A DNA stretch of 64,000 nucleotides from Hydractinia symbiolongicarpus (taxonomy: Eukaryota; Cnidaria; Hydrozoa; Anthoathecata; Hydractiniidae), in contig NC_079875.1 of the NCBI RefSeq assembly GCF_029227915.1, positions 24,994,001 to 25,058,000 of the forward strand, read 5' to 3'. How positions within the stretch are numbered: position 1 is the first letter of the stretch; each line of letters starts with the position of its first letter. Positions 61,101 to 64,000 of this stretch are shown in pieces. Position numbers and translations under genes: made by a program. The notes under the pieces were generated by a model. That model had not been told where the DNA came from and did no database searches. It saw nothing but the letters and a program-made list of their open reading frames with translations.

Positions 61101-61740
61101 GTAATACATATGGTTTCAAAATCTACTTAAAGGCAACATTTCAAATTTCAAGAAATTCCAAATTACGAATACAAAAATTGCATATTAACAGAATTTAATA
61201 TATATGGTTTCAAAATCTACTTAAAGGTGACATTTCAAATTTTAAGAAATACCAAAATGTGAATACAAAATCTGAATATTAAAAGAATTTAATACATATA
61301 TATTATGGTTTCAAAATCTACTTAAATCAACATTTCAAATATCAAGAAATTTGAAATTACGAATATAAAAACTGAATGTTAACAGAATTTAAAACATATA
61401 CAAAATCTACTTAAAAGCAACATTTCAAATTTCATGAAATTGGAAATTACGAATACAAAAACTGAATATTAAAAAAATTTAACACATATATATTATGGTT
61501 TCAATATCTACCTAAAGGCGACATTTCAAATTTCAAGAAATACCAAAATGTGAATACAAACACTGAATATTAAGAGAATTTAATATGCTTTCAAAATCTT
61601 CTTAAAGGCAACATTTCAAATTTCTAGAAATATGAAATTTTTAATGCAAAAACTGAATATTAACAGAATTTGATATCATGCTTTCAAAATGTACTTAAAG
61701 GCGACATTACAAATTTCAACAAATACGAAATTGATAACAA
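58175..61740 (+). repeat. Second satellite (about 90-101 bp), forward arm
   Basis: About 37 monomers with GAATACAAAAACTGAATATT, AACAGAATTTAATACATA, GGTTTCAAAATCTACTTAAA, GGCGACATTTCAAATTTCAA and GAAATACCAAAATGT. Units with TATATATTATGG are about 101 bp; units lacking it are about 90 bp. A block around 60671 recurs at 61436 (offset 765), a higher-order repeat. Confidence 0.95.
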
Positions 61741-62025
61741 TATAATAACACAATTTAATATAAAAACATAACTAAGGTGACATTTCAATATTAGTGTTGC
61801 ATCGTCCTAATTGATCAAGTACTTATTACGCATAAACATAGTTGGCTGTATACGAATAACGCACACTGTTTTACGGGCACATTCTCATTCTTGTCGTTCC
61901 ATACTTTATGACAGAACAGACAGCAACTGCCCAAGCTGTCTGGTCACTACAAACATACAAACAAAATGGACGGATTGTCAACAATAACCGAAAACAAAAT
62001 TACTCAAATTCAAACTTCATCAACA
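61741..62025. other. Unique spacer between satellite arms
   Basis: About 285 bp of non-repeat sequence (for example GCCCAAGCTGTCTGGTCAC). No ORF. A single forward satellite monomer follows at 62026-62129. Confidence 0.7.
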
Positions 62026-63632
62026 AAGGCGACATTTCAAATTTCAAGAAATACCAAAATGTGAATACAAAAACTGCATATTAACAAAATTTAGTACATA
62101 TGGTTTCAAAATCTACTTAAAGGCGACATTTATGTATTAAATTCTGTTAATATGCAGTTTTTGTAAAATTTCATATTTCTAGAAATTTGAAATGTTGCCT
62201 TTAAGAAGATTTTGAAAGCATATTAAATTCTCTTAATATTCAGTGTTTGTATTCACAATTTGGTATTTCTTGAAATTTGAAATGTCGCCTTTAAGTAGAT
62301 TTTGAAACCATATGTACTAAATTTTGTTAATATGCAGTTTTTGTATTCACATTTTGGTATTTCTTGAAATTTAAAATGTCGCCTTTAGGTAGATATTGAA
62401 ACCATAATATATATGTGTTAAATTTTTTTAATATTCAGTTTTTGTATTCGTAATTTCCAATTTCATGAAATTTGAAATGTTGCTTTTAAGTAGATTTTGT
62501 ATATGTTTTAAATTCTGTTAACATTCAGTTTTTATATTCGTAATTTTAAATTTCTTGATATTTGAAATGTTGATTTAAGTAGATTTTGAAACCATAATAT
62601 ATATGTATTAAACTCTTTTAATATTCAGTTTTTGTATTCACATTTTGGTATTTCTTAAAATTTGAAATGTCACCTTTAAGTAGATTTTGAAACCATATAT
62701 ATTAAATTCTGTTAATATGCAATTTTTGTATTCGTAATTTGGAATTTCTTGAAATTTGAAATGTTGCCTTTAAGTAGATTTTGAAACCATATGTATTACA
62801 TTCTGTTAATATTCAGTTTTTGTATTCACATTTTGGTATTTCTTGAAATTTGAAATGTTGCCTTTAGGTAGACTTTGGAACATAATATATATGTATTAAA
62901 TTCTGTTAACATTCAGTTTTTGTATTCGTAATTTTGAATTTCTTGTAATTTGAAATGTTGCTTTTAAGTAGATTTTGAAAGCATATAGTAAATTCTTTTA
63001 ATATGCAATTTTTTTATTCGTAATTTGGAATTTCTTGAAATTTGAAATGTTGCCTTTAAGTAGATTTTGAAACCATATGTACTAAATTTTGTTAATATGC
63101 AGTTTTTGTATTCACATTTTGGTATTTCTTGAAATTTGAAATGTCGCCTTTAGGTAGATATTGAAACCATAATATATATGTATTAAATTCTTTTAATATT
63201 CAGTTTTTGTATTCGTAATTTCCAATTTCATGAAATTTGAAATGTTGCCTTTAAGTAGATTTTGTATATGTTTTAAATTCTGTTAACATTCAGATTTTGT
63301 ATTCGTAATTTCGAATTTCTTAATATTTGAAATGTTGATTTAAGTAGATTTTGAAACCATAATATATATGTATTAAATTCTTTTAATATTCAGTTTTTGG
63401 ATTCACATTTTGGTATTTCTTAAAATTTGAAATGTCGCCTTTAAGTAGATTTTGAAACCATATGTATTAAATTCTGTTAACATTCAGTTTTTGTATTCAC
63501 ATTTTGGTATTTCTTGAATTCAAATTACGAATACAAAAACTGAATATTAAAAGAATTTAATTCTTTTAATATTCAGTTTTTGTATTCACATTTTGGTATT
63601 TCTTAAAATTTGAAATGTCGCCTTTAAGTCGA
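62026..63632 (-). repeat. Second satellite, inverted arm
   Basis: After one forward monomer (62026-62129) the repeat flips at 62130. The inverted units copy the diagnostic variants of the forward arm in mirrored order, and the 765-bp offset recurs (62451 and 63216). Confidence 0.93.
63529..63587. repeat. 59-bp perfect palindrome within the satellite
   Basis: Two 29-bp arms (start GAATACAAAAACTGAATATT, end AATATTCAGTTTTTGTATTC) around a single T. It marks a head-to-head monomer junction. Confidence 0.9.
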
Positions 63633-64000
63633 TTTTGAAGGTTTGTTTTCACCCAGCGAAATTTTAATAATGGCGGATGTAGCACAAATGCGATTCGTCA
63701 ATTAAGCCAAATGTCAATCATCACTACGGCAACAAAGCTGATCCGAATAGCCGAATTGCGGTTACCATTTTTCAGGACAGACAGAAAAGGGTATAATAAT
63801 ATAGTTTCAAAATACTTTTTTCAGAAACTGTTACGTCATTTCCCTTTCGTTTTAAGTTGTTTCACAAAAATATATTTTAAGAATCTTTGTTGGAAACAAT
63901 CTCTAGCTATACAAATTTGACACAATTTTTTTATATCAAAGTTATTTCACTTCATTTCACGTTGTTTGAATAAAAATTGTTTTAACTTTGTTTCCCAATT
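63633..64000. other. Flank with a dispersed GGACAGACAGAAAAGGG end motif
   Basis: Contains ATGGCGGATG at 63670 with no long frame, and GGACAGACAGAAAAGGGTAT followed by AATAATATAG at 63774-63805, which also ends elements near 5013, 22255 and 52960. Confidence 0.4.

Overview
This is a eukaryotic, AT-rich animal window. It has spliced genes with very short exons, tRNA-derived SINEs, PIF/Harbinger, gypsy and LINE fragments, and two satellite arrays. The repeat mix and the tyrosine-recombinase family point to an invertebrate, most likely a cnidarian and perhaps a hydrozoan; that is inference. All splice models were made by eye from GT/AG sites and reading phase, with no transcript support.

Layout. 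1-3643: 3' part of a Ty3/gypsy element ending in a 166-bp LTR. 4109-11084 (+): a gene of many microexons ending in one exon with two tandem death-fold domains; three upstream exons each carry a PxxxPR motif. 11-22 kb: mostly gene-poor, with a CpG-rich AACGT repeat, a hairpin element at 16.2-16.5 kb, a decayed F-box gene (17.4-18.1 kb, -) and degenerate AT-rich repeats. 22.3-32.7 kb: a large 124/126-bp satellite in two opposite orientations around a 1.3-kb spacer that holds an orphan 3' exon. 32.75-36.42 kb: a PIF/Harbinger element with convergent MADF-BESS and DDE transposase genes. 37.4-38.3 kb (-): the 3' end of an unidentified spliced gene, followed by a (TA)~103 tract. 39.03-40.59 kb: a second, truncated Harbinger copy abutting a LINE fragment.

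41.8-56.6 kb (-): the most remarkable locus. Exons in collinear order encode a SET methyltransferase domain, a BED/TTF-like zinc finger, a long serine/threonine-rich exon with about 70-aa internal repeats and two more zinc fingers, a tyrosine-recombinase-like domain, an acidic/basic linker in phase-1 microexons, and a homeodomain-like C-terminus. Exon 1 lies next to a compact promoter-like segment with E2F, octamer and inverted CCAAT matches. The reading frame is broken by two in-frame TAA codons and one single-base shift, so it is either a young pseudogene/transposon relic or carries assembly errors. SINEs fill its first intron.

58.2-63.6 kb: a second AT-rich satellite (about 90-101 bp) arranged as an inverted repeat with a 765-bp higher-order unit.
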